Assembly: GCA_937900675.1 (NCBI GenBank)
Contig: CALCEA010000071.1
Span: 1 to 58,601 of the forward strand
Reading direction: 5' to 3'
DNA length: 58,601 bases
From: an uncultured Chitinophagaceae bacterium
GTDB taxonomy: Bacteria; Bacteroidota; Bacteroidia; Chitinophagales; Chitinophagaceae
Shown: positions 1-9,244 of the stretch, piece by piece
Position numbering within the stretch: the first letter of the stretch is position 1
How the letters are laid out: each line of letters opens with the position of its first letter
Made by a program: the position numbers and the translations under genes
The notes under the pieces: generated by a model
The model's database searches: none
Told to the model about the DNA's origin: nothing
What the model saw: only the letters and a program-made list of their open reading frames with translations

Positions 1-443
1 TTATAAAATTCATTGTTCTCAAATTCTCTAACTTCATTGTCCGTCATTACACCACCTTGAAATGCTAAACTTATCTTAGAAGGTTCAGATAAAGCATCTA
101 AATATCCAACTTCAACAGCACACAAATATCTTTTAGCTTGTACATGTAATTTAACTGGTTCTACAACTGCTTTTTTAAAATATTTTTCAAGGTACTTTGC
201 AGCTAATTCTTCGTGATAATCGTCAATCCCCTTATCACTGGCATCATCAGGTAAATCATGTAATAAATGACCAATATCGTGTAAAAGCGATGCAGTTATT
301 AATTCATCACTAGCATTTTTACTTTTTGCTAAAGTTGCAGCTTGTAAAGCATGTTCTAACTGAGTCACAGCCTCTCCACCATACATTGAGCTACCGTTTT
401 TTTCAAATAAATGAATGATCTCTTGTGTAATTGGATATATCAT
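1..443 (-). CDS. phnZ: HD-domain phosphonate oxygenase, PhnZ-like (partial, 3' end outside window)
   Basis: Probable di-iron HD-domain oxygenase that cleaves the C-P bond of 2-amino-1-hydroxyethylphosphonate to glycine and phosphate. The start ATG is at 443-441. About 147 codons are visible and the frame is still open at base 1, so roughly 30 C-terminal residues of a usual ~180 aa are missing. The N-terminal block YGGEAVTQLEHA (residues 21-32) is the PhnZ substrate and iron region (Tyr21, Glu24, His31). LLHDIGH (53-59) gives the HD pair His55-Asp56, and His77 and His100 fit further ligands. The last expected ligand, an Asp, lies beyond the edge. It is the last visible gene of a minus-strand unit with the FAD oxidoreductase and permease. 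Motif spacing matches what I recall of PhnZ (family TIGR03276). A myo-inositol oxygenase-like or plain HD hydrolase role is the alternative. Confidence 0.8.
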   Translation of the reverse strand, partial: MIYPITQEIIHLFEKNGSSMYGGEAVTQLEHALQAATLAKSKNASDELITASLLHDIGHLLHDLPDDASDKGIDDYHEELAAKYLEKYFKKAVVEPVKLHVQAKRYLCAVEVGYLDALSEPSKISLAFQGGVMTDNEVREFENNEFY

Positions 444-460
444 AAAATTAAATTTGAAAA

Positions 461-1588
461 TTATAAACTATCAATCACTTCTTCTGCAAAACCAAAAGAC
501 ATGGTCATACCATGACCACCAATGCCATTTAAGATATAAACTCCTTCATTTGCTTTAATAAACAAATCCGCAGCACCATTGGTCATAATAGGATAAATTC
601 CATTCCAGGATTGAATCATTTCCCATTGATCAATATGCATTAACTGTTTCAAATAAGCTAAAATCATATTGTTAATCTCCGTTTTATCAAAAGGATCAAA
701 ATCTAAAGCATACTCATGAGAATCACCTACCGTTAATTCTCCTTGCGTATTTTGAGACACCATAACATGAATACCATGTTTTAAGTATTCTGGAATCTCA
801 GATTCAATCTTCATTCTCAATTTAGTTAAAGCAGGAGATGCTGTAAAACTCTTGTAGTGTAACAAAGATAATCCACCACAAACTGATGCGCCAATTCTAA
901 AATTGGGGTCTTTATGCTTAAAACGCATCATTTGTAATTTTGTCTTGATGATGGGTTGTGCTTTAAATATTTCTGGATACAGGGTTTCAAAATCAGCACC
1001 CGAACAAATACAAATTAAATCTGCTGAATATTTTGTTTTTCCAGCATAAACTGCATTCGGCTCCACATTTGTTATAACTGTACCCCAAATAAATTTTACT
1101 TTGTATTTATCGGCTAGGAATTCTGGGAGTTTTCTTATTCCTTCTCTAGGATCAATAATTGTTTCATCTTCACTTCTAAGTGCACCCATTAATCCTTCGG
1201 CATTAATTCCATTATATTTGTTCAAAACTTCTTCTGCCGTAATTACTGAAACAGGTCTTTTTTTGTTGGAAAAAAAGTTGCCAATTTCCTCTACCACATT
1301 CATTTCTTCTTTAGAGTATGCTAAATGTAAACTACCACATGCATTATAAGAAATTTTTGCGCTATCTAAATAATCTAACCAAATTTCTTTTGTTCTTTTT
1401 GCTCTATCATATAACTGACCATCTGGCTGTCCAACTGGCCAAATCATACCAAAATTACGCACACTTGCACCTAAAGAAAATTGTGATTTCTCAATGACTG
1501 TTACTTGAAATCCTTTCTGAGCCAATGCTCTAGCTGTTGCTAAACCTACAATTCCAGCACCAACAACAATAGCTGTTTGATTATTCAT
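461..1588 (-). CDS. Phosphonate-cluster FAD-dependent oxidoreductase (DAO fold)
   Basis: 375-residue flavoprotein of the D-amino-acid-oxidase fold. The dinucleotide motif VVGAGIVG is at residues 8-15, with the ribose-binding acid Glu33, and a GIGGHGMT segment near the C terminus contacts FAD. It resembles the oxidoreductase family regularly found in phosphonate catabolic clusters (TIGR03364 as I recall), thought to oxidise aminoethylphosphonate or its N-methyl form. There is no signal peptide, so it is cytoplasmic. Its start overlaps the end of the upstream permease gene by 8 bp and the HD oxygenase begins 17 bp after its stop, a tight co-translated set. The fold is certain. The substrate is inferred from the neighbours and could be another secondary amine. 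Confidence 0.8.
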   Translation of the reverse strand: MNNQTAIVVGAGIVGLATARALAQKGFQVTVIEKSQFSLGASVRNFGMIWPVGQPDGQLYDRAKRTKEIWLDYLDSAKISYNACGSLHLAYSKEEMNVVEEIGNFFSNKKRPVSVITAEEVLNKYNGINAEGLMGALRSEDETIIDPREGIRKLPEFLADKYKVKFIWGTVITNVEPNAVYAGKTKYSADLICICSGADFETLYPEIFKAQPIIKTKLQMMRFKHKDPNFRIGASVCGGLSLLHYKSFTASPALTKLRMKIESEIPEYLKHGIHVMVSQNTQGELTVGDSHEYALDFDPFDKTEINNMILAYLKQLMHIDQWEMIQSWNGIYPIMTNGAADLFIKANEGVYILNGIGGHGMTMSFGFAEEVIDSL

Positions 1589-2843
1589 TTGTATATGTTT
1601 TATACTTTTTATTAAAATAAATTAATGTAACTACACTTATAACTGATCCAAAAATAGATAAGGCTTGGACACCAAATTGAAAAAATAAAGTCCAACTTAT
1701 TTTAAATCCAACCGCTCCTTTTATTAAAATAATTAATACAGTTGCCAAATATCCAAATGAATCCACCAAATACATAAAATAACCCACATTGCCTTTTATT
1801 CTGAATGCAGCAATCATTCGGTCAAACAAAATGGAATTAAATGGAATATATCCCATATATAAGCCAAGACCTACCAAAATAATCCATAAGTATCCTGATA
1901 TTATGTGATTCATAAATAAACAAGTAGATATTCCGCAAACGACAAAACCACTTAAAATAATAAATTGTGCTACTTGAAATGCTAATTTATTGTTTTTTAC
2001 ATAAATCATACTAGCTATGATAATTAGAACTGTAAACGCAATAGGTATTTCTGTCTCTGTAAAAATAGCTGCACTATTACCATAGCCTAGTTCTAACCAA
2101 ATATCTGCAGCAAAATTATCTCTAATATCTCTGAATAATGTTAATAGAATATAAATGATAATAAAAGTAACTAATCCAAAACTAAACATATTAAAGAATT
2201 TCTTTCTTGATTTAGCATCTAATGGAATTCTTTTTGATTTTAATTGTATATCACTTAATGTAGGTTCGGGTATTCTTTCTAAAAGTAATACTAAAATGAT
2301 CACTGGAATAATAAATACAAGTCCAGTATAAAAGGGAATCCATTTTTCTTGTATGCTATAATTTAATTGCAACCATTTTGCCACAGTTTTTACAAAACCA
2401 GAAGATACAATAAAACTCACTGCCATAGTCGCTCCCATAAAATCTGAAGCCTTTCTTCCCTCAATAAATGAAAAAATCAATCCCCATAAAATTCCTAGTG
2501 GTAATCCATTTAAAAACAAACATACAATTGACCAATTAGAATCTATCAATGGAAAAATAAAAAGGGGCACCCAGGATAAAAAGATTAGAATTAAAATAAC
2601 CCAACCTCTTCCAACTTTATTTAATTCTGAAACAAATTTTATACCATAAAATTTACTAATGGTATAACCCAATACCTGCGCAATGACTAATAAATTTTTA
2701 TAATCTAAACCGATAAAAGAATTCTCTTGATTATATAAACCAATTGTAAAAGGTTTTCTAAATGCATATACACAAGCATATGTTAGAAAACAGATTATAG
2801 CAATATAAATAGAAGTGAGCACTTCAGAAAACTTCGTTTTCAC
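1581..2843 (-). CDS. MFS-like permease, DUF5690 family; candidate organophosphonate importer
   Basis: 420-residue integral membrane protein with about 11-12 hydrophobic segments and an early YACVYAFRKPFTIG motif, recalling organophosphate:phosphate-type MFS carriers and the Bacteroidota family DUF5690. It is the first gene of the unit that continues into the FAD oxidoreductase (8 bp overlap) and the HD oxygenase. Its position suggests that it brings a phosphonate such as 2-aminoethylphosphonate across the inner membrane. No ABC-type phosphonate importer (PhnCDE) is visible, which strengthens that inference. The family assignment is from recollection of the N-terminal motif and the transported substrate is inferred. 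Confidence 0.65.
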   Translation of the reverse strand: MKTKFSEVLTSIYIAIICFLTYACVYAFRKPFTIGLYNQENSFIGLDYKNLLVIAQVLGYTISKFYGIKFVSELNKVGRGWVILILIFLSWVPLFIFPLIDSNWSIVCLFLNGLPLGILWGLIFSFIEGRKASDFMGATMAVSFIVSSGFVKTVAKWLQLNYSIQEKWIPFYTGLVFIIPVIILVLLLERIPEPTLSDIQLKSKRIPLDAKSRKKFFNMFSFGLVTFIIIYILLTLFRDIRDNFAADIWLELGYGNSAAIFTETEIPIAFTVLIIIASMIYVKNNKLAFQVAQFIILSGFVVCGISTCLFMNHIISGYLWIILVGLGLYMGYIPFNSILFDRMIAAFRIKGNVGYFMYLVDSFGYLATVLIILIKGAVGFKISWTLFFQFGVQALSIFGSVISVVTLIYFNKKYKTYTNE

Positions 2844-2946
2844 AGCATAAATTGAAAAATAATAGTAAAACCCTACTATGGAAAATTAAATCAAGTGTTT
2901 AAGTATTAACTAAAATAAAGATGACCAAATTGTTAATAAAAAGAAA

Positions 2947-2968
2947 AAGGGACGGTAAACCGCCCCTT
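2947..2968 (-). terminator. Intrinsic terminator after the first susCD pair
   Basis: A 9-bp stem (one G.U pair) with a TTTA loop is followed on the minus strand by a T-rich run. It sits between the SusD stop and the permease start, so the SusC/SusD pair and the phosphonate genes are probably separate transcripts. Confidence 0.7.
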
Positions 2969-2999
2969 AATCCAATTTAAAACAACCAGCTATGAGAGT

Positions 3000-4559
3000 C
3001 TATTTAATAATCCACATTTTTGCATTAATATCATCAGATCCACCGAATTGAGATACAATTGCAGCTTCTACATTAGTTTTATTAACTGCTCTCTCTGCAG
3101 AAGGATATTGGAAACGCAAAGCAACTCTTTGGCTATTACCAGTACCTGGGCCAACATGGAAAGCAGGAACACCAGTTCTTCTCCAGTTATAATAACCCTC
3201 AGGTCCACTATTTTGGTACATTGCTAAATACTTTTGTAACAAAATTTGGTTTAAACCAGTTGTTCCTGTTCCTGCATATTTTACAGATGATTGAGCATAA
3301 TAATCAGCGTAAGAAAAATCAATAGTATAATTTACTGATTCTGTTAATGTACCACCTGGCTTTTGGAATGTAACTGTGTTAGCACCATCTTTAATTCCAT
3401 AAAATGCATGAGATGCTTTGATACCATTTTGATACCAAGTTTCTGCATTTTGACCTGTAATCCAACCTCTATGAGCAGCTTCTGCAATATTGAAACACAT
3501 TTCTTGATAACCAATTTGGTTTGTTTTTTCTGCAGTATATGTTTGATAATAACGCTTACGATTGATAAATGAGTACTTACCTAAGTTAGCATTTGCACTC
3601 ATTGTTGCTAAATCTTCGCCAGATCCCGCTCCTACGAATGCATCATAAGAATTAGGAGCTTTTCCGGCAGCTACCAATGCAGCAGCTGGTTCAGCAACAA
3701 AGAAAGTTCTTGGGTCTTTTAATGTAGTCAAATTACCTAAATAAGTAGAAGACATATTATAACGAGTCGCGTCGAATCCAAAATTATCTGGATTAGTAGA
3801 GTACTTATTATATTGACTATTATAAGTAAAAGCTAAATTGTCCGCATCACTAGTAAATAAAGGATATTTAGAAGGATTACCAATTGTCTCAGCAAACTTT
3901 GTTTTAATAGCTAAATCAGTATCTGATTCTTTAGCACTTAATTGAATCAATACTCTTAACTTGAAAGCATTAACAGCTTTTTGCCATTTAGACAAATCAT
4001 TGTTATAATAAAAATCACTAGACAATACATAGTTAGTAGATTTTAATGTAGCCATTTCACTATTTGCTTGCTCTAAATAGGTTAAGATTTGTTGAAATAC
4101 TTGCTTTTGTGAATCATATTTAGGTGTAACATTATCTAAACCTTTTAAAGCTTCAGATACAGGAATATCACCTAAATGCATTGTTAAATCATATAAATAA
4201 TAAGCTTTTAAAAACTTACCAATTGCAGTATAAGGATTTGGTGCAGGAACTGATTTACTAGCTTCTGCCTCCATTTGTGCAATATTTTTTAACATGTTAT
4301 ATCCATTATAAGAATAACCTGTCCAGTTATATTCCTGATTCCCATAGTATGCATAATTACAAACATAATATTGGTTCCATCTCTGAGTACTATTGAAAGC
4401 CTCTTCTGTAAAGTCTAATAATACATTATTCAGTATTAAGTTAGCAGGTACACTGGTAGCTCTGTTTGGGTCAGCAGCTAAAGAATCAAAAGATTTCTTA
4501 CAAGCTGTCATTGAGCCAACCACAAGAACCAATGTGAATATTTGAAATATCTTTTTCAT
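3000..4559 (-). CDS. SusD/RagB-like outer-membrane lipoprotein (SusD-like_2 type)
   Basis: 519-residue surface lipoprotein. The signal peptide ends in a lipobox (MTAC, Cys20). The mature part begins KKSFDSLAADPNRATSVP and has the Tyr/Trp-rich ligand segment typical of the SusD-like_2 branch, ending with GYYNWRRTGVPAF and an RF-YP-E-N motif. SusD proteins form the lid over the SusC channel and capture ligand at the cell surface. It lies 20 bp downstream of its SusC partner. There is no glycoside hydrolase or SusE/F gene nearby. Because of the neighbouring phosphonate genes and secreted phosphatase, the ligand may be organophosphorus rather than glycan, which is inference only. Confidence 0.88.
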   Translation of the reverse strand: MKKIFQIFTLVLVVGSMTACKKSFDSLAADPNRATSVPANLILNNVLLDFTEEAFNSTQRWNQYYVCNYAYYGNQEYNWTGYSYNGYNMLKNIAQMEAEASKSVPAPNPYTAIGKFLKAYYLYDLTMHLGDIPVSEALKGLDNVTPKYDSQKQVFQQILTYLEQANSEMATLKSTNYVLSSDFYYNNDLSKWQKAVNAFKLRVLIQLSAKESDTDLAIKTKFAETIGNPSKYPLFTSDADNLAFTYNSQYNKYSTNPDNFGFDATRYNMSSTYLGNLTTLKDPRTFFVAEPAAALVAAGKAPNSYDAFVGAGSGEDLATMSANANLGKYSFINRKRYYQTYTAEKTNQIGYQEMCFNIAEAAHRGWITGQNAETWYQNGIKASHAFYGIKDGANTVTFQKPGGTLTESVNYTIDFSYADYYAQSSVKYAGTGTTGLNQILLQKYLAMYQNSGPEGYYNWRRTGVPAFHVGPGTGNSQRVALRFQYPSAERAVNKTNVEAAIVSQFGGSDDINAKMWIIK

Positions 4560-4579
4560 ATTTTATTGATTTTCTTTAT

Positions 4580-7500
4580 TTAAAAAATGAAATTTAGATT
4601 GATACCATAAGATCTTGTAGTTGGTGTTTGTAAGCCAATTGAAGACTCACCAGGATACTGATCTATATCTACATCTTTAAATTTCGAATCTGGCATCCAG
4701 TATAATAAGTTTCTACCCACTAAAGATACAGTTGCCTTTTTGAATACAGACTTTTGTACAAATTTTGTAGGTAATTCATAAGTTAATACAACCTCTCTTA
4801 ACTTAAGATAAGTCTTGCTCATCATATTTGGTTCTGGAATACCATGTACACGGCTGATATAGTCTTGTAAATATGTTTTAGTAGCATTAGGAACAAATGT
4901 TAATGATCCATAATTGGTTATGTTTCCAGTTACAGCATCATAAGCAATTGCACCACTACCCACTTGAACACCTTCGCCCACATAAGACTTAACGCCCTTA
5001 TAATCTTGGTATCTTGCAACACCCATAGCACCTTCTACAGTTTCAATATGACGACCACCTTGGAAAGTTTTCTTTCTAACATAATCTTCCATTACACCAC
5101 CTACACGACCATCAACCTGTAAGTTCAAGGTAAATGCTTTATAACTTACTTTATTATTTAAACCCCACACATAATCAGGATTTGAGTAACCTGCAAATTG
5201 CGCAACTGGTAAAACAATTGGACGACCACCAGCATCATTGATGATTTGACCATCTTGAGTTCTAGCAAACTTTCTGATATAAACAGCATCTGTTCTCATT
5301 CCTTTAGTATAGAATGTATTCAATGCATTTACACCAGCTGGTAATTCTTCTAAGATATTTTTGAATGAACCAACATTCAATGTCACATCCCAATTGATGC
5401 CATTAGCCTTTCTGATAATAGAACCGTTTATAGTAAAGTCAAAACCAGTTCTTTTTGTTTTAGTACCGTTTACTACATAAGAAGCATAACCAGAAGCTTG
5501 AGAAATAGATTTAGAGAAAATCTGAGGGCCGTCTAAGTAACTGAAATAAGTTGCTTCAATCCCTAATCTATTGTTGAATAGTCTTGATTCAACACCAAAT
5601 TCTAAATTAGTTCTATCATCGGGTTGAACATCACTATCTAAAAGTGTGTTTGTATATGCAGCTTGAGTTGTATTGTTGTAGCCAGCACCTGTTGAATATA
5701 CACTTGCATAAGTATAAGTTGGTCCTCCATAAGTTGATGAATATTGCTCACCATATCCAATTGGGAAAGCATTATTTGGAGTAGAACCAATATAATCAGA
5801 AACGAAGCTACCTCCACCTCTAACTTTTGCATAAGACGCTCTTAACTTTAATAAGTTAATTTGTTTTGGCATCGTTAAATAATCAGTTAATGCAGTACTT
5901 AAGTTAAATGAAGGATAGAAAAACGAATTATTCCCTTTAGCTAATGCTGATAATTGGTCATTACGACCTGTAATATTCAAATTAGCATATTTACTTGCTT
6001 CAATATCTACAGAGTACATTAATGATCTAACTCTCATTTCAGATGCAAAATTATATGCAATTACAGGATTTCTACTATTTGCAAAATTATACACATTAGG
6101 TACATTCAAATAGTTAGTTGTTGTGAAGTTTGAATTATAATTAAACTGTCTCAAGTTACCACCAGCAAAACCATTAATATTAAAAAACTTAGCAATCTCA
6201 GGAGTTCTAAAGTTTACACGGAACTCATTATTCATTTCAAACAAGTTTCTCTTATCTTCTCTATAATCTCCTTTTCCTTCTTCTCTTCCATATGGATGTG
6301 CAGAGAAAGGCATTTTTTCGTTTCTCATCAAATCATAGGTAGTTGCAGATGTTCTAGCAAATAAGTCTACATACTTGTTCATTTTGTATGTTAAACTTGT
6401 ATATGCATAGATATCATTTTTATAATGGCCTCTAGTCCACTCATAAGCCATAAAGTAAGGGTTATGATATCTTTGATATTCTGCATAGATACTTTGTACA
6501 CCTTCTTTACCTGGTTGCCAGTAGTTTTTCATATCAGCAACATCCCAGTCAGCACCACCCCAAATGGTCATATTATAAATTACAGAGTTTGGACCATAAT
6601 TAACATCTGGGAAGTTATCAGAATATTGTCTGCTATAGTTAATGTTCGCATCTAAAGTTAATTTAGAGTTGAATCTTAATGTACTCGCTAAGTTTAAATT
6701 AGTAATATTCAAGGCAGTATTTGGCATTATACCTTTGTTATAAGTATTACCTAATGAAAATCTTAAGTCTGACTTTTCTGTAGACGAAGCGATTGATACA
6801 TTTGTAGTATTCAATAAACCTGGTTGGATAAAACGCTTTAAGTTGTCTTTACCACGTGCAATCCAAGGTGTTGCGCTTCTTTTACCTGTAATTGGGTCAA
6901 CAGGACTATCGTATTGAGGAATAAGTTGTCCTTCAAATTTTGGTCCCCAAATATCATAGTCTGCATCATTGGTACCACCACCTAAACCATCCACGAAAGC
7001 ATAAGTACCGTGATCACCAGGGCCATACTCATCTTGTGTTCTTGGTAATGCAATAAAACCACTTTGAACAGTCGTACTTGTATTTAATTCAACTGAATAA
7101 CCTCTTTTATCTTTAGTACCTTTTTTAGTATTGATAATGATAGCACCATTTTGTCCTCTATAACCATATAAAGCAGATGCAACAGGTCCTTTTAATACGT
7201 TATAAGACTCAATATCGTCAGGGCTAATGTTCCAAGTATCAGAATTAATAGGCACACCATCCACAACTATTAAGTTAACACGACCACCTCTTAATACTAA
7301 GTTTGGTAATCTTAACATTTCTTGATTAATACCAACAGTTAAACCTGCTACTTTACCCACTAAGTTGTTAATTGGGTTCACCTCTCTTGCTTTCACAAGA
7401 TCTGCGCCTTTAACATCCTGAGTAGAATAACCTAATTTTTTCTTCTCTTTCTTAATACCTAAGGCTGTAACTACTACCTCATTTAAGTTGTCATTTGATT

Positions 7501-7804
7501 TTGACAAGCTAATTACTACATCACCAGTTACATTAGTTAAAGTTTTTGAACCATACCCAACGAAACTTACCACCAAAGTTGCATTTGATTGTGCACTTTT
7601 AATCACAAAAGTACCATCAGCAGCAGTTTTGGTAGTTTGACTTTGTCCCTTCACTATTACTGTTGCTGATTCTAAAGCCTGCTTTGAATCTGCATCAATA
7701 ACTTTTCCTTTAATTTGTATGCCTTGTGCAAATGAGGCTAAGCTCATGCTCAATAACATAATTGGGGTTAGTACCCAACTTAATTTTAGTTGTTTTGAAA
7801 TCAT
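4580..7804 (-). CDS. SusC/RagA TonB-linked outer-membrane transporter
   Basis: 1074 residues from the chosen start; an in-frame ATG 33 bp upstream exists, but MISKQLKLSW begins a proper signal peptide ending at SFAQG. After cleavage comes a carboxypeptidase-regulatory-like domain (roughly residues 25-110), then the plug domain with the RagA-type phrase VDGVPIN and an ALYGYRGQNGAIIINTKKG segment, then a 22-strand barrel with an aromatic C terminus ending in Phe. It imports ligand using TonB energy, with the SusD lid encoded just downstream. A TAGGTTTG box lies 19 bp before the start. Ligand unknown; see the partner SusD entry. Confidence 0.92.
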   Translation of the reverse strand: MISKQLKLSWVLTPIMLLSMSLASFAQGIQIKGKVIDADSKQALESATVIVKGQSQTTKTAADGTFVIKSAQSNATLVVSFVGYGSKTLTNVTGDVVISLSKSNDNLNEVVVTALGIKKEKKKLGYSTQDVKGADLVKAREVNPINNLVGKVAGLTVGINQEMLRLPNLVLRGGRVNLIVVDGVPINSDTWNISPDDIESYNVLKGPVASALYGYRGQNGAIIINTKKGTKDKRGYSVELNTSTTVQSGFIALPRTQDEYGPGDHGTYAFVDGLGGGTNDADYDIWGPKFEGQLIPQYDSPVDPITGKRSATPWIARGKDNLKRFIQPGLLNTTNVSIASSTEKSDLRFSLGNTYNKGIMPNTALNITNLNLASTLRFNSKLTLDANINYSRQYSDNFPDVNYGPNSVIYNMTIWGGADWDVADMKNYWQPGKEGVQSIYAEYQRYHNPYFMAYEWTRGHYKNDIYAYTSLTYKMNKYVDLFARTSATTYDLMRNEKMPFSAHPYGREEGKGDYREDKRNLFEMNNEFRVNFRTPEIAKFFNINGFAGGNLRQFNYNSNFTTTNYLNVPNVYNFANSRNPVIAYNFASEMRVRSLMYSVDIEASKYANLNITGRNDQLSALAKGNNSFFYPSFNLSTALTDYLTMPKQINLLKLRASYAKVRGGGSFVSDYIGSTPNNAFPIGYGEQYSSTYGGPTYTYASVYSTGAGYNNTTQAAYTNTLLDSDVQPDDRTNLEFGVESRLFNNRLGIEATYFSYLDGPQIFSKSISQASGYASYVVNGTKTKRTGFDFTINGSIIRKANGINWDVTLNVGSFKNILEELPAGVNALNTFYTKGMRTDAVYIRKFARTQDGQIINDAGGRPIVLPVAQFAGYSNPDYVWGLNNKVSYKAFTLNLQVDGRVGGVMEDYVRKKTFQGGRHIETVEGAMGVARYQDYKGVKSYVGEGVQVGSGAIAYDAVTGNITNYGSLTFVPNATKTYLQDYISRVHGIPEPNMMSKTYLKLREVVLTYELPTKFVQKSVFKKATVSLVGRNLLYWMPDSKFKDVDIDQYPGESSIGLQTPTTRSYGINLNFIF

Positions 7805-7822
7805 AGATAAATATTTGAGATG

Positions 7823-7830
7823 CAAACCTA
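7823..7830 (-). promoter_or_regulatory. Bacteroidota -7 box upstream of the first susC
   Basis: TAGGTTTG on the minus strand matches the TAnnTTTG consensus exactly and is well placed for the downstream susC. No convincing -33 TTG lies at the expected spacing, so this is a tentative call. Confidence 0.35.
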
Positions 7831-7951
7831 ATCTCAATTTTTTAACATTTTATTTTAATCAAGACAACAAAATGTTATCAAATGATTATCGGAATGTTAA
7901 GCGTTTTAAAAAACTATATTAAGAATATTTGTAGGTAACAATAAATTAACA

Positions 7952-7986
7952 AAAAGGGCATTAGTGTTTAATACTAATGCCCTTTT
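7952..7986 (-). terminator. Strong intrinsic terminator (bidirectional) after the phosphatase gene
   Basis: A perfect 14-bp inverted repeat (AAAAGGGCATTAGT and its complement) with a 7-nt loop, A/T runs on both sides. It ends the phosphatase transcript and insulates the susC promoter. Confidence 0.85.
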
Positions 7987-8004
7987 AAAAGAAAAATATT
8001 TAAA

Positions 8005-9066
8005 CTATTTTTTTACTGATCTAAAATTAATGTTAGAAATTTTACTAACAATATGAATTAAATCTTTTTGATAAACCTGCTCATTAGATTGAATTTCTCC
8101 GATAGGCTCTACACCAGCTCCAATCATTGCATACCAAATTTGATGGGAGTCATTAACTTTTTGTCCATGACTTGTCCATTGTGTTTTTATTTCATCTCCT
8201 CTACCATGATCAGTTGTAATTAATATTATTGTGTTGTTTTTATATTGTGGGTCTGAATTTACAAAATTATAAATTGATTGTAAATACTCGTCAAATCTAT
8301 TAGCAGCTTTTAAATATTCAGAGTAATTACCTGCATGTGCTAGCTCATCTGTATCGCCATATGATACATACATGGCATTAGGTTTATATTTTTTTAAATA
8401 TACAAGAGACATATATTTTACAAATCCATCTAATGCTTCTTCTCCAAATGGCTGATAAGAATCTTTCATTAAATCTGCCATCAACTTATATTGAGGATCT
8501 TTTAATAAAAAACTATCAATATGAACTCCATTAATAACCGGAAATCCTGATCTTTTTTCATTTAAAATCCTTTTAAAGGCGTCCCATGCGCCAAATGCTA
8601 CAATTTTATCATGATAAAAAGGCAAGGTATTTAAATACTCGAAAAAATTGGTATTTGGATTAGGCATATATTCGTTAGAATTAATTGCTGTATCTACTTG
8701 ACCAGTCAATAATTCACTATACCCAGGGTAGGAGAACCAATAAGGATTCGCATTATCTACTAAACTTCCTTTTTCTCTATTACCATGGATTTGTCCTTTT
8801 TCTTTTATTACTGACCAAAAGAAAGGCATTAATTTTTGTCTACTTTCTTCAACATTTATACCACCAAACTTATTGATAATATTCAAGCTATCTCCATTAT
8901 GATAAAACTTATATTTTAAAATATCATAGTCAATTCCCTTAAATACTTCTTGCCAACGATACCCATCTGTTGTTATCACAATAATTTTCTTATTTAAATT
9001 TGATTGAGCAAAAGAATTATTCAAAAGAAATAAGACAATAACTACAAAAAAGAAAAATTTTTTCAT
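8005..9066 (-). CDS. Secreted alkaline-phosphatase-superfamily phosphoesterase
   Basis: 353 residues with a signal peptide ending near SFAQS. Metal and catalytic residues of the superfamily can be read off: Asp34 in TTDGYRWQEVF, a probable Ser112 nucleophile in FSYPGYSELLTG (the place of Thr in nucleotide pyrophosphatases), Asp240 and His244 in GDTDELAHAG, Asp286-His287 in TTDHGRGDE, and His300. It is therefore a periplasmic two-metal phosphomonoesterase, phosphodiesterase or phosphonate hydrolase. Automatic annotation often calls this group phosphoglyceromutase, which does not suit a secreted enzyme. It lies between two SusC/SusD pairs and next to phosphonate genes, which fits liberation of phosphate from imported organophosphorus compounds. 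It has its own terminator, so it is probably monocistronic. Confidence 0.8.
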   Translation of the reverse strand: MKKFFFFVVIVLFLLNNSFAQSNLNKKIIVITTDGYRWQEVFKGIDYDILKYKFYHNGDSLNIINKFGGINVEESRQKLMPFFWSVIKEKGQIHGNREKGSLVDNANPYWFSYPGYSELLTGQVDTAINSNEYMPNPNTNFFEYLNTLPFYHDKIVAFGAWDAFKRILNEKRSGFPVINGVHIDSFLLKDPQYKLMADLMKDSYQPFGEEALDGFVKYMSLVYLKKYKPNAMYVSYGDTDELAHAGNYSEYLKAANRFDEYLQSIYNFVNSDPQYKNNTIILITTDHGRGDEIKTQWTSHGQKVNDSHQIWYAMIGAGVEPIGEIQSNEQVYQKDLIHIVSKISNINFRSVKK

Positions 9067-9181
9067 ATAAATTATTTTGAATAAAACTACACCCTATCAT
9101 TTAAATTATTAAACAACTTACTATTACTAAATAATTAAATAAAATAGAAGAAAGAAAATTATTGATATTTTGAAAAAGAGA

Positions 9182-9203
9182 GAGGGGGCTAGAAAGCCCC
9201 CTC
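9182..9203 (-). terminator. Intrinsic terminator after the second susCD pair
   Basis: A GC-rich 9-bp perfect stem with a 4-nt loop, followed on the minus strand by CTCTTTTTC. Located 41 bp past the SusD stop. Confidence 0.85.
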
Positions 9204-9244
9204 GACCGATTGTAGTAAAACAAAAAGTAAACGAACCCTATTTT

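Noticed and set aside
2844..2999. First SusC/SusD pair as part of the phosphonate operon
   Set aside because: A good terminator at 2947-2968 separates them. Functional linkage is still possible, but a shared transcript is unlikely.
8005..9066. Phosphoglycerate mutase
   Set aside because: The protein is secreted and has the phosphodiesterase/phosphatase residue pattern; a glycolytic role would not fit.
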